64,000 nucleotides of DNA from Kordiimonas sp. SCSIO 12610 (GCF_024398015.1 NZ_CP073747.1:1188501-1252500), one strand, 5' to 3'; shown: positions 53,044-62,307, counted from the stretch's first letter. Notes: generated by a model from the sequence alone, not told the origin. Numbers and translations are program-made.

Positions 53044-54903
53044 ATGCTAAATAAATTTAAGAAAACTGGTGTTAGTGACGAGCGGGCGAAATTAAATGCC
53101 CTTGAAAAATCGCAAGCTGTGATTGAATTCAATGTAGATGGCATTATCCAGCATGCCAATGATAATTTCCTGAACGCGATGGGATACCGATTGAGTGAGA
53201 TCGTGGGCCAGCATCACCGTATTTTTGTTGATGCTGATTATGGTAAGTCAACTGAATATAGCGATTTTTGGGCGAGTTTACGAAGCGGCGATCACAAAGT
53301 AGCAGAATTTAAACGTATTCATAAAAACGGTAAAGAAATCTGGATACAAGCAAGTTACAACCCCGTGCTTGACGGGAATGGTCGAGTGACCAAAATCATC
53401 AAATTTGCAACCGATATCACAAAAGAAAAGCTTATTGCCGCAGAGCATTCTGGGCAGATCAATGCCATTAATATGGCGCAGGCGGTTATCCATTTTACCT
53501 GCGAAGGGATCATAACGGATGCTAATGATAATTTTCTGAATGCTATGGGGTATGATTTGGATGAGATCAAGGGCCAGCACCATTCCATGTTTGTTGAGCC
53601 GGAGTATGCTCTAAGTGCTGAATATACCACTTTTTGGGAACGGTTGAATGCAGGGCAGTTTTATGTGGATGAATTCAAACGTATTGGAAAAAACAACAAA
53701 GAGGTCTGGATACAGGCATCCTACATTCCGATTACAGACGATAATGGGGCGGTCCTTAAAATTGTTAAATTTGCCACTGATGTGACCAAAAGAAAGCTGG
53801 AGCGCGCTGAGTTTGAAGGGCAGATCAACGCGATCAATAAGGCACAGGCCGTTATTCACTTCAATCTTGATGGTACAATCATCAAGGCCAATAGTAATTT
53901 CCTAAAGGCGATGGGATATAGTGCGGCAGAAATCAAAGGCAAGCATCATAGAATGTTTGTTGAAGATAACTATGCCAATAGCCAGGAATATTCTGATTTC
54001 TGGGATGAACTTGCCGCCGGGCATATGAAAGAGGATGAATTTAAACGGCTTGGTAAAGACCGTAAGGAAGTTTGGATCCATGCAACCTATAATCCTATTT
54101 ATGATATGAATGGCAAGCCATTTAAGGTTATCAAATACGCAAGCGATATCACCGAGCAGGTGCAGGAACGGGATTTCAAAACAGAAGTTCAGCAAAAAAT
54201 TGATGACGAGCTTTCGCATATCCGTGCGTCGATGGTGAATGCTTCGGATCAATCAAATAGTGCTGCAGAAGCGTCCAAGCAAACAACCGACAGCGTGCAG
54301 GCTGTTACCGCGAGCGTTGAAGAGATGGATACAGTTATCACGTCAATTTCTGACAGCATGCTACAGTCAAGGCATGCAACGGACGCTGCGTTCAAAAGCT
54401 CTGAAAATGCGGATGAGGCAACCAAGCGCTTGGTAGAAGCAACCCGTTCGATGACGGGTATTGTAGAGCTTATTCAAAATATTGCAGGTCAGATTAATCT
54501 GTTGTCCTTAAATGCAACGATCGAATCTGCCCGTGCTGGTGAAGCCGGCAAAGGCTTTGCTGTGGTCGCGAATGAAGTTAAGAATTTGGCGTCAAAAGCC
54601 GCGGATGCAACCGATAGAATTTCAAGCGAAATACAAGGGGTACAATCTGTATCCAATGAAGTTGCGGAAAACCTGACGGTGATACAAAAGTCTCTGGACA
54701 GTGTCCGTGAAATTGTTGTCGATACGTCAAGTGCCGTTGAACAGCAGTCAATCGCAACGCGTACCATGGTTGACAATATGAAGAATGCCGCAGGGGCAGT
54801 GAATTCCATCAACTCCAATATCAGTGATATTGCTATGGCGACCCAGCAGGCGGATTTCGCGACCTCGCGTGTATCAGAAATGTCGAGTACCATCGTGCAA
54901 TAG
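53044..54903 (+). CDS. Soluble chemoreceptor with three tandem PAS domains
   Basis: A 619-residue cytoplasmic methyl-accepting protein without transmembrane helices. Three PAS+PAC units occur at about residues 18-139, 140-261 and 262-383, with an exact period of 366 bases (122 residues); each has a block like [34 protein letters not shown] and KFATDIT. The signalling domain contains [20 protein letters not shown]. Aer2-like receptors of this kind bind haem or redox ligands. Start ATG 53044 has GGGGAAG upstream. No che genes are nearby. Confidence 0.93.
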   Translation: MLNKFKKTGVSDERAKLNALEKSQAVIEFNVDGIIQHANDNFLNAMGYRLSEIVGQHHRIFVDADYGKSTEYSDFWASLRSGDHKVAEFKRIHKNGKEIWIQASYNPVLDGNGRVTKIIKFATDITKEKLIAAEHSGQINAINMAQAVIHFTCEGIITDANDNFLNAMGYDLDEIKGQHHSMFVEPEYALSAEYTTFWERLNAGQFYVDEFKRIGKNNKEVWIQASYIPITDDNGAVLKIVKFATDVTKRKLERAEFEGQINAINKAQAVIHFNLDGTIIKANSNFLKAMGYSAAEIKGKHHRMFVEDNYANSQEYSDFWDELAAGHMKEDEFKRLGKDRKEVWIHATYNPIYDMNGKPFKVIKYASDITEQVQERDFKTEVQQKIDDELSHIRASMVNASDQSNSAAEASKQTTDSVQAVTASVEEMDTVITSISDSMLQSRHATDAAFKSSENADEATKRLVEATRSMTGIVELIQNIAGQINLLSLNATIESARAGEAGKGFAVVANEVKNLASKAADATDRISSEIQGVQSVSNEVAENLTVIQKSLDSVREIVVDTSSAVEQQSIATRTMVDNMKNAAGAVNSINSNISDIAMATQQADFATSRVSEMSSTIVQ

Positions 54904-54938
54904 AGTGTATGAATTTGCTGCGAGTATAGTGTGTGATT

Positions 54939-54958
54939 AAAGGGCCAAATGGTCCTTT
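54939..54958. terminator. Small bidirectional terminator
   Basis: AAAGGGCC (54939-54946) pairs with GGTCCTTT (54951-54958, one G-T pair) around AAAT, between the convergent chemoreceptor and PAS-protein genes. The T-tracts are short, so efficiency is uncertain. Confidence 0.5.
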
Positions 54959-54973
54959 ATCGCCGCAATGTTA

Positions 54974-55486
54974 CTAGGCCAGTGATCTTGTTTCTGCATT
55001 CTGAAATATATAATTTTTCACGAGCAGAATTTTATCACAGGATTTATTATCGGACGATAAGGGAAGAAACAGTACTGTTAGGTGCTTATAATCCTGGCTT
55101 GGTCCAACATAGGGCATGGCTTTGTATACAGGCTTTTGGCTGTCGCGCACTTCTATTAACGCGTTCCACAGTTCGCTTTCTGGGCCTTTCCCTTTGATGG
55201 TGCTAAGGGCCTGTCCGGTATAATCTTGATCAGAATTCGCCCGAACTGCTGTTCCAAATAGCCTGTATTGGAAGTCTGTCGGGTTTTTGGATATGTCGAA
55301 CACAACGACATTTTTCATATGCACACCAAACTCGGCGGGATGAAAATCTGATCGTTGTGGTAGATAACGGTCTTGTCTTTCACAGTGGCTGAACCAATTC
55401 GCAAGAAACACCTCCTGAGCCTTGGAAAGGCCAGGAAAGTCGCTTTCAAATTCGAAAGGTTCCAGTTTTTTGTGATAAACACCCAT
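54974..55486 (-). CDS. PAS_5-like sensory domain protein
   Basis: A 170-residue soluble PAS_5-family protein: FLANWFSHCERQDRYLPQRSDFHPAEFG, then NVVVFDISKNPTDFQYRLFGTAVRANSDQDYTG and TVLFLPLSSDNKSCDKILLVKNY. It has no output domain. It is similar in plan to the protein at 28839-29351. Start ATG 55486 has GAAGAG about 7 bases upstream; a TTG at 55519 would add eleven residues. It converges on the three-PAS chemoreceptor gene. Confidence 0.75.
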   Translation of the reverse strand: MGVYHKKLEPFEFESDFPGLSKAQEVFLANWFSHCERQDRYLPQRSDFHPAEFGVHMKNVVVFDISKNPTDFQYRLFGTAVRANSDQDYTGQALSTIKGKGPESELWNALIEVRDSQKPVYKAMPYVGPSQDYKHLTVLFLPLSSDNKSCDKILLVKNYIFQNAETRSLA

Positions 55487-55656
55487 TACCGCGCTCTTCA
55501 CTAAAAATATTTGCCCCAAAGCTGCTTGAACTCGTAACTGGATGTGCTTGGCGACGTTAATCTGAGCCTGCTATATTGTATGAATACAACCTAGCTATCA
55601 AATTCTTGTTTTTCCGTTGGGTATGCGGTTTGTCTATGAGCTAATACATGGAGGAT

Positions 55657-55681
55657 AAAAAATGACGCCCATAATTGGGCG
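55657..55681 (-). terminator. Intrinsic terminator of the DUF6515-like gene
   Basis: On the minus strand CGCCCA (55681-55676) pairs with TGGGCG (55671-55666) around ATTA and is followed by TCATTTTTT. It lies about 45 bases after the DUF6515-like stop. Confidence 0.8.
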
Positions 55682-55723
55682 CCATCTGAGCGCGATCGAT
55701 CAATATTATTCACTGTGTTTGGT

Positions 55724-56143
55724 TTACACGGGCCTTCTGACGACAATAAAGCGTTTTCCGGATCTTTTGTAATAGATACCGTTTGAGACAAAATATCTTT
55801 GATTTTTTATTCGCACGACACGCGGTTTGGCCGGAAGCGCATTCACAGTGATCCCAATTGGAGCAGATACTATTCGGAAGCGCCCTTGGAAGGGTTGATA
55901 GAAAATACCACCATGCGCAAAATATGATGCACCCTGAAACCGTATTTTAGTCGCCCCAACGGGTAATGTTGTGACGACCCTGACCTTGCCAACAACAGGG
56001 GCATTCTGCGTTGCGGGCTGGAATGGGGTGTTTGAGTGTGTGCTTGTGGGTGCACTTGTAGATGCGCTTGTGGATGCAAAGGCACCAAGGCTAAGGCTTA
56101 AAATGAATGTAGCGGTGATTGCATATAGTCGGTTTTGTTTCAT
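55724..56143 (-). CDS. DUF6515-like exported protein
   Basis: A 139-residue exported protein. A signal peptide (LYAITATFILSLSLGAFA) is followed by a Ser/Thr-rich linker and two beta-rich repeats (GASYFAHGGIFYQPFQGRFRIVSAPIGITVNALP and NQRYFVSNGIYYKRSGKRFIVVRRPV), the hallmark of DUF6515. It is small and basic, probably periplasmic or outer-membrane associated. Function unknown. Terminator at 55657-55681. Confidence 0.75.
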   Translation of the reverse strand: MKQNRLYAITATFILSLSLGAFASTSASTSAPTSTHSNTPFQPATQNAPVVGKVRVVTTLPVGATKIRFQGASYFAHGGIFYQPFQGRFRIVSAPIGITVNALPAKPRVVRIKNQRYFVSNGIYYKRSGKRFIVVRRPV

Positions 56144-56236
56144 GTCTAAACTCGCTTATTAATTATCATACTGTGATAATGATACGCACCTTCGACAGAA
56201 AACCCTTCGTTTGCACTAACAGGCGATGATGAGTGT

Positions 56237-57655
56237 TTATATCAATTGCTTAACGGCTTCCAGAAAATCACTCAGCTGTTTGGTAATCGCACTGATGTCA
56301 TCACGAACCTGACGGCTGGCCCGGTCCACATCAATTGCGGATGCGTTTGTGTGTGTGATTGCTGTTGTTATGGTGTCTACTTCACTGGCGACTGAGGTTG
56401 TACCTTCGGCGGCGCTGTGGGCATCCGCTGCGATGCTTTCTGCTGTCTCTTTCTGCCGATCCAGTGCTGCCCTGTTCTGATTTGCGAGGTCGCTCACAAC
56501 CGAAATGCCCTCGTGAATTTCGTCAACATTTTTTGTAACGGTTTGTGCGGCGTCAAAAATAGCCTCTACACGCGCACCGATCCGCTCCGTTTGCTCGGAG
56601 GTTGCTTTTGAAAGCTCCTGAACTTCGCGGGCAACAACCGCGAATGCCTGGCCGGCGGTCCCACCAGCCCGCGCGGCCTCGATGCTGGCATTCAGGGATA
56701 ACATATGCGTTTGCTTCGCCAATTTTTCGATTTCAACACGAACCGAGCCAATATCGCTCGCGGTCTTCAAAAGGGTATCAATGCTGTTTTTTGCGTTAAG
56801 CGAACGACTTGACGCCTGTTCAACATTATCGGCTGTTTTTCGTGTGCTGTTATCCAATTCCTGAATGGCTGCATTCAAGTCTGTTGTTGCCTCCGCGACA
56901 GAGGAAACATCTGCTGATGTTTGCTTGGCAGTCGTTGAAATGGCAGTAACGCTAGAGCCCGCATTATCAGAAGACGCGCGCATTTCAGTTGCCATTTTTG
57001 CAAGGGAGCCAGTGGCGCTGTTAACCTCATTTATGATGCTGAGAACGTCAGTTTCAAAACGTTCGACCAAGCTGTCGATTGCTTTTGTACGCTGGTTTCG
57101 CTCAAAAACCCGTGCCATTTGGCTGGCGGCTGTTAGCATCAAACCCATAAGCATTTCGCTCGCTTCTGCTTCTTCCTCTGCAAAAAATTCTGCTACGGCA
57201 ATCGTGTCTTTACCGATTTTGATCGGAACTGCAAATGCCCCGCGAACGCCGAGGTTTTTGGCTTGTTTATTTCGCGGGAAATTACTGTCTTCCATCACAT
57301 TCTTAATGAAAAGCGGTTTACCGCTTTCAACCACGCGCCCGGGAAGGCCAAGCCCCACCTTAAAGCTCGCTTGCTCTGAAACCTCTACGAATGCTTCAAA
57401 AGAAGAACCGGGTTTTAAGTACCAATTTCTTGACGATAGCAACTGTTCGCTGAATTTATCCCAGATATAGGCGTGACCCACAGGCCACCCGCTGTATTCG
57501 CATACCGATTTCAGGAAAGCTTGTAACCCTTCGTCTATATCAGTGGTCAGGTTTGCCATATCGTTCAAGCCTTCTAGGAAGGCTGTGATTGATTTGCCAG
57601 TACCTGCTGATGTGTTGGATTGTTGATTAGGAGTTAAAGACCGTGGATCGGACAT
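56237..57655 (-). CDS. Soluble chemoreceptor with GAF domain
   Basis: A 472-residue cytoplasmic methyl-accepting protein. The N-terminal GAF domain (about 40-195: GWPVGHAYIWDKFSEQLLSS, GLGLPGRVVESGKPLFIKNV, VRGAFAVPI) senses a small ligand or redox state. The signalling domain has LAKQTHMLSLNASIEAARAGG and AGQAFAVVAREVQELSKATSEQTERI. No transmembrane helix. A palindrome at 57786-57806 lies about 130 bases upstream and may regulate it. It is the third chemoreceptor in the window. Confidence 0.93.
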   Translation of the reverse strand: MSDPRSLTPNQQSNTSAGTGKSITAFLEGLNDMANLTTDIDEGLQAFLKSVCEYSGWPVGHAYIWDKFSEQLLSSRNWYLKPGSSFEAFVEVSEQASFKVGLGLPGRVVESGKPLFIKNVMEDSNFPRNKQAKNLGVRGAFAVPIKIGKDTIAVAEFFAEEEAEASEMLMGLMLTAASQMARVFERNQRTKAIDSLVERFETDVLSIINEVNSATGSLAKMATEMRASSDNAGSSVTAISTTAKQTSADVSSVAEATTDLNAAIQELDNSTRKTADNVEQASSRSLNAKNSIDTLLKTASDIGSVRVEIEKLAKQTHMLSLNASIEAARAGGTAGQAFAVVAREVQELSKATSEQTERIGARVEAIFDAAQTVTKNVDEIHEGISVVSDLANQNRAALDRQKETAESIAADAHSAAEGTTSVASEVDTITTAITHTNASAIDVDRASRQVRDDISAITKQLSDFLEAVKQLI

Positions 57656-57785
57656 GGGTACGCTTTCTGTCTACTTACTAATTACTTGCTGCTGTTCGGC
57701 CATTGGGTGAACGCAGAGATAAGCTTGTTTAGATGGTCAAGAGTAAAGACTTTATGAAATTTAAGACGTGAATTACATCACAAGG

Positions 57786-57806
57786 TTGTGAAATATTATT
57801 TCACAA
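57786..57806. promoter_or_regulatory. Nine-base perfect inverted repeat
   Basis: TTGTGAAAT (57786-57794) and ATTTCACAA (57798-57806) are separated by ATT. It lies between the GAF-chemoreceptor promoter and the end of the upstream gene. The half-site TGTGA resembles Crp sites, but the spacing is 9 rather than 6, so the binder is unclear. Confidence 0.35.
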
Positions 57807-57819
57807 ATCGGAAACGAGC

Positions 57820-58929
57820 TTACTGATCGACGACCCAGGAGATATCTAGTGGCTGCAGTGCATCCAAATACTCATTGAGTGTCAAAAGACCAACACAAGG
57901 CATTGCCCCTGTTTGCGGAACGGTTTCGGCCGCGAGTTTGCGCGCAAGGATGATTGCAGGCATGCAGGGAATATAGGGGCCATCACCGCTCTTTGCTGTT
58001 AGGTCAAAAGTAATTTTTTTGCTCAAACCATCATTATCCTGGCCTTTCATCGTGATGAAGAAGCCGCTGTTATCTGTCCCAAAAATATCAAATACACGCG
58101 ATAATTTGAGAAGGTAGGGGGCGAGTTTATCGAGTGATGGTAGAAGCTTTATTCGCCTGAGCCATGTCATGCACCAAAGGCCTAAATGCACCACAGGGAT
58201 TTCTAGGCCTGCATAAAACCGTATTGTTTTTATATTAGGGTAGCGTTCAGGAAATATAGCAAGGTCAGGAATGTCACAGTTGCCAAGTAGGCGCGTACCA
58301 AGCCCTTTAAATCTATGCCTGTGAAGGCCTTGCCAGCCATAGATATTTTGCGTGGAACCATCAATTAATGTCTGAAATTCCTGCCCGGCATAGGACAGAA
58401 CAGCCTGTGTGGTTGCGAGGCCGCGGTTGGTGTGCTGGGCCGTTGTTATGCCGTATTCAACATGGGTTAGGTGCTGGAACTGAAGGCCATAATGATCCAA
58501 AAGGCATGATGACAGGCAAGGTACCGAGCTTGCACCGCTGACAATAAGAAGGTTTTTCTTGATGGCTTGAGAGTTCAAAAGATTAATCTTGCTAACGAAT
58601 TCACGACCATCGGCAAGGTCAATGTAATGGCAACCATAATCGATGCAGGCTTGTGCAACAAAACTATCCTGCCACTGAAAGGGGCCCGATGTGTGAATAA
58701 CAATATCTGGTTTTGCTCTCTTTAGCGATTTTAGAATATCGTCGTTGATATCCATTTCAAAGGGAGTTGCGGGGTTGATAGCACTCAGGTCTTTGCACAA
58801 TCTCACGGCCTTTGAAAGCGAACGACCAGCAATGATTAATTCTATGTTTGGGTCAGACGCCAGGTTTTTGGCAATGTAGCTGCCAAAATTTCCGTAACCT
58901 CCAATGATTAAAACACGTTTAGATATCAT
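57820..58929 (-). CDS. Saccharopine dehydrogenase-like NAD(P)-binding protein
   Basis: A 369-residue Rossmann protein of the saccharopine dehydrogenase-like family. The N-terminal GGYGNFGSYIAKNLA binds the dinucleotide, and RSLSKAVRLCKDL, GPFQWQDSFVAQACIDYGCHYIDLADG follow. It overlaps the DUF4166 gene by 11 bases on the minus strand. Family members include saccharopine and trans-acting enoyl-reductase-like enzymes; the substrate here is unknown. It is the last gene of the DUF2269-DUF4166 operon. Confidence 0.88.
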   Translation of the reverse strand: MISKRVLIIGGYGNFGSYIAKNLASDPNIELIIAGRSLSKAVRLCKDLSAINPATPFEMDINDDILKSLKRAKPDIVIHTSGPFQWQDSFVAQACIDYGCHYIDLADGREFVSKINLLNSQAIKKNLLIVSGASSVPCLSSCLLDHYGLQFQHLTHVEYGITTAQHTNRGLATTQAVLSYAGQEFQTLIDGSTQNIYGWQGLHRHRFKGLGTRLLGNCDIPDLAIFPERYPNIKTIRFYAGLEIPVVHLGLWCMTWLRRIKLLPSLDKLAPYLLKLSRVFDIFGTDNSGFFITMKGQDNDGLSKKITFDLTAKSGDGPYIPCMPAIILARKLAAETVPQTGAMPCVGLLTLNEYLDALQPLDISWVVDQ

Positions 58930-59572
58930 TTGGCCTCGCCGATTTTGCGGGACTGAGGTCGTCGTCTATGCCCGCAGTTTCCATGGTAAATTCGCCTCGA
59001 TATTCATAAAGCTTTCCAAATAGCCAATGGTTTATTTCGACAAACATTTTAAAACCTATCTCGCTTGTGGCTTCTTCTTCTGCGTGGATATGCCCGATCA
59101 ACCAAGTAAGGGGTAGGGAAATCAAACGGCCAAACAATTTCACCGCATAACCGTTATGCGCTAGAATAACCTTATTGTTTTGCCATTTGAATTTGGACTG
59201 CCAGCAAAGCCCCATTTTCATGACCTCGGTGATCTTATTATCACCCGTTGGGATCATTTCAGAATGGAATATATATGGCTTTCTGTCGCGCATTTGAAAA
59301 GTCCGCACAAAATGGAGATGATCATCAAAGGGTGTGCTTTTAAATATAACCTTCACAGGAATATCTGATTGATTTGCGATCGGGATGCCGCCCAGCATAT
59401 GGGATAAAGGGGCAAATAAACGCATGAGAATATGCGCTTTCACGTCCATTTTACCAACACAGGAATAAGTGTCATTGGTAAATGGGCGGTTGGTATAATG
59501 CTTATGCATCACACTTGGGAGGTGCTCCCAATCTTTGCCAAAAACTGATTTGAAAATTGGGTCAGTGGTCAT
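58919..59572 (-). CDS. DUF4166 protein
   Basis: A 217-residue protein of the DUF4166 family: FGKDWEHLPSVMHKHYTNRPFT at the start and FVEINHWLFGKLYEYRGEFTM at the end, with FGRLISLPLTWLIGHIHAEEEA in the middle. The start ATG 59572 overlaps the stop of the preceding DUF2269 gene (ATGA), implying co-translation. An upstream in-frame start at 59638 would lie inside that gene and is unlikely. The function of DUF4166 is unknown; linkage to saccharopine-dehydrogenase-like proteins recurs. Confidence 0.85.
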   Translation of the reverse strand: MTTDPIFKSVFGKDWEHLPSVMHKHYTNRPFTNDTYSCVGKMDVKAHILMRLFAPLSHMLGGIPIANQSDIPVKVIFKSTPFDDHLHFVRTFQMRDRKPYIFHSEMIPTGDNKITEVMKMGLCWQSKFKWQNNKVILAHNGYAVKLFGRLISLPLTWLIGHIHAEEEATSEIGFKMFVEINHWLFGKLYEYRGEFTMETAGIDDDLSPAKSARPNDI

Positions 59573-60036
59573 GATGGTTTCGTGACCATAAGATAGAATA
59601 TACCCACAAGCCCGATAAAGGCAGGCCAACCAAGCCAAAACCAGATTTTGAACATACGGTGATAGCGTATAGGAAGCGGTGAATTGGTGCGGTCACATTC
59701 AATCAGGATGTTTTTTAATTGTATCTGAATCCAGACGACAGGAAGCCAGCATATGAGCGCTATAATATAAAGCGCATAGGTCAATATTAGCCAGAATTCA
59801 AACGGGCTGTACCCCAAATTCCAAATCAGCCAAAAACCTGTCATTGGCTGAATGATACCTGCGGGTAACGTGAAAATATAGTCTGCAAGCACGGTGTTGC
59901 GCACCGCGTATAATTTTTCATGCATGTTATCTGTGAACATGGAACGGAACATAAAAAAGGCAGTTCCCATTCCGGTACCAAAGAGAATGGTTGCACTGAT
60001 GATGTGTAAAGTTTTGATGCCGCTGTATAAATCCAT
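59569..60036 (-). CDS. DUF2269 membrane protein
   Basis: A 155-residue protein with four hydrophobic helices: DLYSGIKTLHIISATILFGTGMG, FTLPAGIIQPMTGFWLIW, FWLILTYALYIIALICWLPVVW and IWFWLGWPAFIGLVGIFYLM. This is the DUF2269 pattern, whose members usually begin near MDLYLLLKTLHI; I therefore chose the ATG at 60036. A TTG at 60096 would add a hydrophobic 20-residue extension and cannot be ruled out. Function unknown; first gene of the three-gene operon. Confidence 0.8.
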   Translation of the reverse strand: MDLYSGIKTLHIISATILFGTGMGTAFFMFRSMFTDNMHEKLYAVRNTVLADYIFTLPAGIIQPMTGFWLIWNLGYSPFEFWLILTYALYIIALICWLPVVWIQIQLKNILIECDRTNSPLPIRYHRMFKIWFWLGWPAFIGLVGIFYLMVTKPS

Positions 60037-60215
60037 AAGTTGTATAGTGATGGTGATGGCAATAGCTGTCAAAAGAAATAAAAGGGTATTGCTCAAAAGC
60101 GCTTATTTGCCACACCTAATGTCTTATCGAATGTGGTTTTGGCTTTTGTATCGATGTTATTCAGGCTAAGAAATACGGATAGTCCAAGACGCTAGAAACA
60201 GGATATAGCGAACAT

Positions 60216-60659
60216 ATGCAGATATTCATTGATGCCGATGCGTGCCCCGTTAAGGAGGAGGCACTTGCAGTAGCCTATCGCTACAATGTTAAGCTTTTTC
60301 TGGTGTCGAACCAGTGGCTCAGGCTGCCTGTTGGTGACAATGTTGAAAAAATCGTTGTGAATGATGGATTTGATGCCGCCGATGATTGGATCGTTGAAAA
60401 TGCGGGTGCGGGCGATGTGGTGGTAACAGGTGATATTCTTCTGGCATCCCGATGCCTTGAGAATGGTTCAAACGTTATCGGCCATAACGGAAAACCGTTC
60501 ACGAGCGATAATATAGGAATGGCAGTTGCCATGCGTGAATTGAAATCTCAGCTTCGGGATATGGGGGAAGATAAGGGATATAATAAGTCCTTTACCAAGG
60601 ATGACAGGTCCCGTTTTTCAAGCGCGCTAAACCTGATTGTAGAAAAGGCTGTTCGGTAA
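60216..60659 (+). CDS. YaiI/YqxD (DUF188) family protein
   Basis: A 147-residue protein of the UPF0178 family: IFIDADACPVKEEAL at the N-terminus, VSNQWLRLP, GDVVVTGDILLASRCLENG and the C-terminal DDRSRFSSALNLI. The acidic DADACP suggests a PIN-like nuclease-type metal site, but activity is unproven. Monocistronic or co-transcribed with the next gene 17 bases downstream. Confidence 0.92.
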   Translation: MQIFIDADACPVKEEALAVAYRYNVKLFLVSNQWLRLPVGDNVEKIVVNDGFDAADDWIVENAGAGDVVVTGDILLASRCLENGSNVIGHNGKPFTSDNIGMAVAMRELKSQLRDMGEDKGYNKSFTKDDRSRFSSALNLIVEKAVR

Positions 60660-60676
60660 CTCAGATCGAGGATTAT

Positions 60677-61657
60677 ATGGAATACAAAATGCCAAATGCT
60701 ATACTGCTTTTTATTGTCGGGTTTATATTAATAAATATCCTCAATGGTTCACAAGCTCAGGAAATCCCGTCTGAATTCGTTGATAACAGGGTTGTTGTAA
60801 CGCCTGTCTTGCCAGACGGTAAAACACTGCGTTTTTACACAGATACTGGTGGTGGCTGGAATGCATTATCGCGTGATATTGTAACGAGTTATGGTTGGCC
60901 GATTGAAACAATTAAAGGCGATAATGGAAGCACGTTTGATTTGGTTAAAATGCCAAAATGGATGGATGGTAAGGCAATTCCGGATGCGGGCAGGAATAAT
61001 GTATTGAATAATCGTCTTATTGTTGCCCCCAGTGCGGCTATTGCAGGTGGTCAAGGTGGTCTCGATGGCTTTTTAGGGGGAAGGTGGCACGCAGAGAAAA
61101 TTATCGAATGGGATTATTTTGAGAAGTTGATGGTGCTTCATACGGATTTCGATGCCGTTGAAAAAAGCAATATGGCACCCATTGATGCCCCTGTACGAAA
61201 AAATGTAGATGGAAATTATGAGCTATCGTTTCCCAGAATAGAAATCGAGGTGGATGACGTTGTTCATCAGGTTTTATTTGATACTGGTGCAACAATGAAT
61301 GTATCGGCGACAACACAGTCAATCATGAAGACTGATGGCAGATTGGTTGGCAGTTCATTCATGATCGCATCTGTTTTCGATCAGTGGAGAGAAAATCATC
61401 CAGATTGGCGCTATATAGAAGACGGCGATTATTCTTTTGAAACACCTGTTCCTATTATTCAAGTGCCTAAAGTCAGTGTTGCGGGGCTAGAGGTTGGGCC
61501 TGTATGGTTTGCCCGGCGTCCTGATAATAGCTTTTTAAAGGGGATGGCACCTTTTATGGATCAACCAATCGTTGGTGCAGTTGGAGGATCACTTTTTCAA
61601 TATTTCAGAATTATAATGGATTACCCGTCGGAGAAAGCCTATTTTGAAGTTAAATAG
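60677..61657 (+). CDS. Two-lobed aspartic-protease-like exported protein
   Basis: A 326-residue exported protein: signal segment (AILLFIVGFILINILNGSQA) then two similar lobes. Each has a DTG motif, YTDTGGG at about residue 55 and LFDTGAT at about 199, and later a Gly-rich hydrophobic motif (GLDGFLGG; GAVGGSLFQYF) followed by a strand with Asp. This is the duplicated retropepsin/pepsin-like layout, with both catalytic Asps in one chain. It could be an active periplasmic protease. GAGG precedes the ATG by 5 bases. Its stop lies inside a 14-base perfect inverted repeat. Confidence 0.7.
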   Translation: MEYKMPNAILLFIVGFILINILNGSQAQEIPSEFVDNRVVVTPVLPDGKTLRFYTDTGGGWNALSRDIVTSYGWPIETIKGDNGSTFDLVKMPKWMDGKAIPDAGRNNVLNNRLIVAPSAAIAGGQGGLDGFLGGRWHAEKIIEWDYFEKLMVLHTDFDAVEKSNMAPIDAPVRKNVDGNYELSFPRIEIEVDDVVHQVLFDTGATMNVSATTQSIMKTDGRLVGSSFMIASVFDQWRENHPDWRYIEDGDYSFETPVPIIQVPKVSVAGLEVGPVWFARRPDNSFLKGMAPFMDQPIVGAVGGSLFQYFRIIMDYPSEKAYFEVK

Positions 61658-61665
61658 GCTTTCTC
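61631..61665. repeat. Perfect 14-base inverted repeat across a stop codon
   Basis: Bases 61631-61644 (GAGAAAGCCTATTT) pair exactly with 61652-61665 around a 7-base loop. The right arm contains the TAG stop of the aspartic-protease-like gene. It could act as a terminator or mRNA-stability element, though no T-run follows (TCTG). Confidence 0.6.
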
Positions 61666-61726
61666 TCTGATGGAATTATGACTTCAATAATGAACACACA
61701 TTATTGGTTAACAAAGGCGCGTTTGT

Positions 61727-62140
61727 TTATAGCACTTGAGCCATAATCATACCGATTCCGATCAGGCTTGCGAACCAGGCCAGCGGGCGAATTTTTGGAA
61801 CAGCGGTTAGATAAAGAATGGCGTGCACGACACGGGCAATAAAGAAAATCCAGGCCCCCATCACCGTATAATCATTTGAAACACCGGCTGCGTTTGCAAC
61901 CAAAATAGTTGGCGCAAAAAACATCATATTCTCCAGCATGTTATCCTTCAGGCGTGTCGCCCGCTTTCTAAACACACTTGGTTCCGGCAGGTCGTCACGC
62001 GGTCCTGCTTGTGCTTCAGCGCCGTTTTCCCGTATCCCGCGCGCTGCCGGAATTAACACCAAAACGAATGTCAGAATAACGCTATAGAGTAAAATATTCA
62101 GTTCAGTCGTCATCGACCCAATCAACGATCCCAGATTCAT
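61727..62140 (-). CDS. MAPEG-family membrane protein
   Basis: A 137-residue protein with four helices and the MAPEG core RATRLKDNMLENMMFFAPTILVANAAG. The family includes glutathione-dependent membrane enzymes and many uncharacterised bacterial members. Start ATG 62140 has AAGGGG 6 bases upstream; an earlier in-frame start at 62167 lacks support. No linked glutathione genes adjoin, though GGT and an oxoprolinase lie elsewhere in the window. Confidence 0.88.
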   Translation of the reverse strand: MNLGSLIGSMTTELNILLYSVILTFVLVLIPAARGIRENGAEAQAGPRDDLPEPSVFRKRATRLKDNMLENMMFFAPTILVANAAGVSNDYTVMGAWIFFIARVVHAILYLTAVPKIRPLAWFASLIGIGMIMAQVL

Positions 62141-62307
62141 GTTTTTCCCCTTTTCTTTAGCTCCCAATCATCACTGAGCTTAAGATATCTTGGGATCAAT
62201 GGAAAGGCCGTAAATTTTGCTGGACGTGTCACGAATTTTTCTTCAAAGAGAAATAGGGTTGCCTGATAAAACAGGCCAACTTGGGTCGGTGTTTAGGGGA
62301 ATTTATC

